From NCBI RefSeq assembly GCF_946187255.1, contig NZ_CAMHRZ010000202.1, forward strand, positions 1 through 6,236: 6,236 nucleotides of DNA, read 5' to 3'. Below are positions 5,343 through 6,236 of this stretch, one piece after another. The number at the start of each line of letters is the position of its first letter. Within the stretch, counting starts at the first letter, position 1. Source of the DNA: an uncultured Ruminococcus sp. (GTDB lineage: Bacteria; Bacillota; Clostridia; Oscillospirales; Ruminococcaceae). Position numbers and translations under genes: made by a program. The notes under the pieces are model-generated. The model was given only the letters and a program-made list of their open reading frames with translations. It did not search any database and had not been told where the DNA came from.

Positions 5343-5960
5343 TTAACTGTGTATTGCAATAAATTTATAGAATAACGTTTTCATTATCATGTTGTCAATG
5401 CCGGCATTTCTGATATTCTTAACAGCGGTCTTGTTGCCCTCTGCCCACGAGGAACCGTTCCAGCTGCCGTACCACTCGTTAGCAATATTAAGGATAACAT
5501 ACTTTTCGTTACCTTGTAAAACGTCCTTATTCTCTATCCAATAGTTGACAGCGGCATTGAGATCATATGCGTTATCACTTCCTGTGGCGTCATGAACCTC
5601 AAGAATACACACCAGGTCATTATCTTTGCAGGTGGAAACTATATCCTTCAATTCACTGTTTGAAGTCTTTGACCATTTGTTTCCGTTTGCTACAACTACT
5701 CGTACAGTATTTGCACCGTTGTCAGCAGCGCCTTTTATAGAGGTCGACGTGTAGGAGCTGTACCATGCATGAGCAATATTTACACCACGCACAACAAAAT
5801 CCTTTCCGTTAGCGTCCTTGATGGATGTGCCGCTGACATAAAAACCATTGGCAGACGCGTCGGCGGGAATTTTGGGAATCGCCATTGCGGCAAGCAGCAT
5901 GGAGAGCAATCCTGCTGTAGTGCGCTTGCAAAGCTTTAGAAATGAATGAGTATTAACCAT
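5343..5960 (-). pseudogene. 3'-truncated secreted GH5_8 beta-mannanase (half barrel)
   Basis: Paralogue of mannanase 1. ATG 5960 follows GAAAGGAT at good spacing and starts a signal peptide: basic N-terminus to KRTT, hydrophobic LLSMLLAAMAI, probable cleavage after ADASA (residue 37). The GH5_8 module begins at residue 38 (NGFYVSGTSIKDANG) and has RGVNIAHAWY, LEVHDATG and NIANEW with acid/base E162. Similarity to the other two copies stops abruptly after DNMIM (residue 193, about base 5381), followed by the unrelated tail KTLFYKFIAIHS and TAA. The nucleophile region (IGEFGG), the second half of the TIM barrel and any linker or CBM are missing, so the product cannot be an active glycosidase. 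Promoter and leader look intact, so a useless secreted fragment might still be made. It is more AT-rich than mannanase 2. Family call is very firm. Confidence 0.9.
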
Positions 5961-5985
5961 AAGCTATAAATCCTTTCGATTAAAT

Positions 5986-6003
5986 TTAATGCGATTAATG
6001 CGA
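5986..6003. promoter_or_regulatory. Operator-like tandem 9-base repeat upstream of mannanase 3
   Basis: TTAATGCGA occurs twice back to back (5986-5994 and 5995-6003), next to a 12-base palindrome ATTAAATTTAAT (5979-5990). The unit matches the TTAA(n)GCGA half-sites at the equivalent place before mannanase 2. It falls about 10-28 bases after the predicted transcription start, where a bound repressor would block transcription. Confidence 0.45.
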
Positions 6004-6020
6004 ACTAGCTCGTTAAAATT

Positions 6021-6049
6021 ACTCTATCATAATAATTAAATTTTGTCAA
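6021..6049 (-). promoter_or_regulatory. Predicted sigma-70-type promoter of mannanase 3
   Basis: A consensus TTGACA (minus, 6049-6044) lies exactly 17 bases from TAGAGT (6026-6021), a four-of-six match to TATAAT, in an AT-rich spacer. Transcription should begin near 6014, about 54 bases before the ATG. Confidence 0.6.
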
Positions 6050-6082
6050 TACACTTTTATGATGTAATCGAATACGTTTAGA

Positions 6083-6113
6083 GGTTTTTGTATGATTAAC
6101 TAATCAAAAAACC
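6083..6113. promoter_or_regulatory. Dyad/hairpin upstream of the mannanase 3 promoter
   Basis: GGTTTTT (6083-6089) pairs with AAAAACC (6107-6113), and TGATTA (6093-6098) with TAATCA (6101-6106), leaving a 3-base bulge and a 2-base loop. It may be the terminator of a minus-strand gene lying beyond the window, or an activator site about 70-100 bases before the predicted start. No long T run follows on either strand, so the role is open. The rest of 6114-6236 is AT-rich with no gene or clear signal. Confidence 0.3.
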
Positions 6114-6236
6114 GATTTTACAACATTTCGCACAAATTGATATGTTTTTGTTTTTATCAGCAGGTTGTTATCAAAACTGAGAATTCAAGAATTTAACTTT
6201 GATCCAAAATTAAACAATCATAGTTAAATGTTAATC

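Noticed and set aside
1..6236. tRNA, rRNA, CRISPR array or riboswitch
   Set aside because: The noncoding stretches are short and AT-rich, show no cloverleaf or conserved rRNA words, and contain no regularly spaced repeats with unique spacers.

Overview
The window looks like a plant-fibre-degrading, low-to-mid-GC Firmicute of the Ruminococcus type (rumen or gut; closest in style to R. albus). The reasons are secreted GH5 mannanases with a polyserine linker, a Ruminococcus-style C-terminal fibronectin-III-like module, AT-rich intergenic DNA with purine-rich ribosome binding sites, and a GGDEF protein. No dockerin is visible. This placement is inference from gene style; no taxonomic marker gene is present.

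Layout. Bases 34-1358 (minus) carry a damaged GH5 subfamily 8 beta-mannanase. Its catalytic module is complete, but its start codon and most of its signal peptide are gone, and a carbohydrate-binding-like module after the polyserine linker is out of frame. At about 1340-1390 this gene runs directly into the 5'-truncated end of a plus-strand GGDEF (diguanylate cyclase family) gene ending at 2229. Bases 2231-2633 are a miniature, internally deleted IS3-family insertion sequence: both terminal repeats, the first codons of orfA and the last codons of orfB remain. Bases 2721-5216 (minus) hold the one fully intact gene, an 831-residue secreted enzyme with GH5_7-like mannanase, GH5_8 mannanase and FN3-like modules in that order. 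Bases 5343-5960 (minus) hold a third mannanase gene that keeps its promoter, start and signal peptide but stops halfway through the GH5_8 barrel, before the catalytic nucleophile. The right edge is an AT-rich upstream region.

How it works together. The three enzyme genes are paralogous mannan degraders on the same strand. The two with intact 5' ends share a layout: a sigma-70-like promoter, then copies of a TTAA(n)GCGA half-site at or just after the expected transcription start, then a GAAAGGAT ribosome binding site. This suggests control by one repressor, probably responsive to mannan-derived sugars (inference). Only the middle gene is likely to give a functional secreted mannanase as the sequence stands.

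Four gene ends are broken or abruptly joined (5' ends of mannanase 1 and of the GGDEF gene, 3' end of mannanase 3, and probably the CBM end near base 60), and an IS remnant lies between them. The locus is either a genuine rearranged mannanase cluster or partly an assembly chimera. No previously undescribed defence, RNA or mobile system is evident. The best leads are the shared operator-like motif, the two-subfamily mannanase, and the breakpoints.
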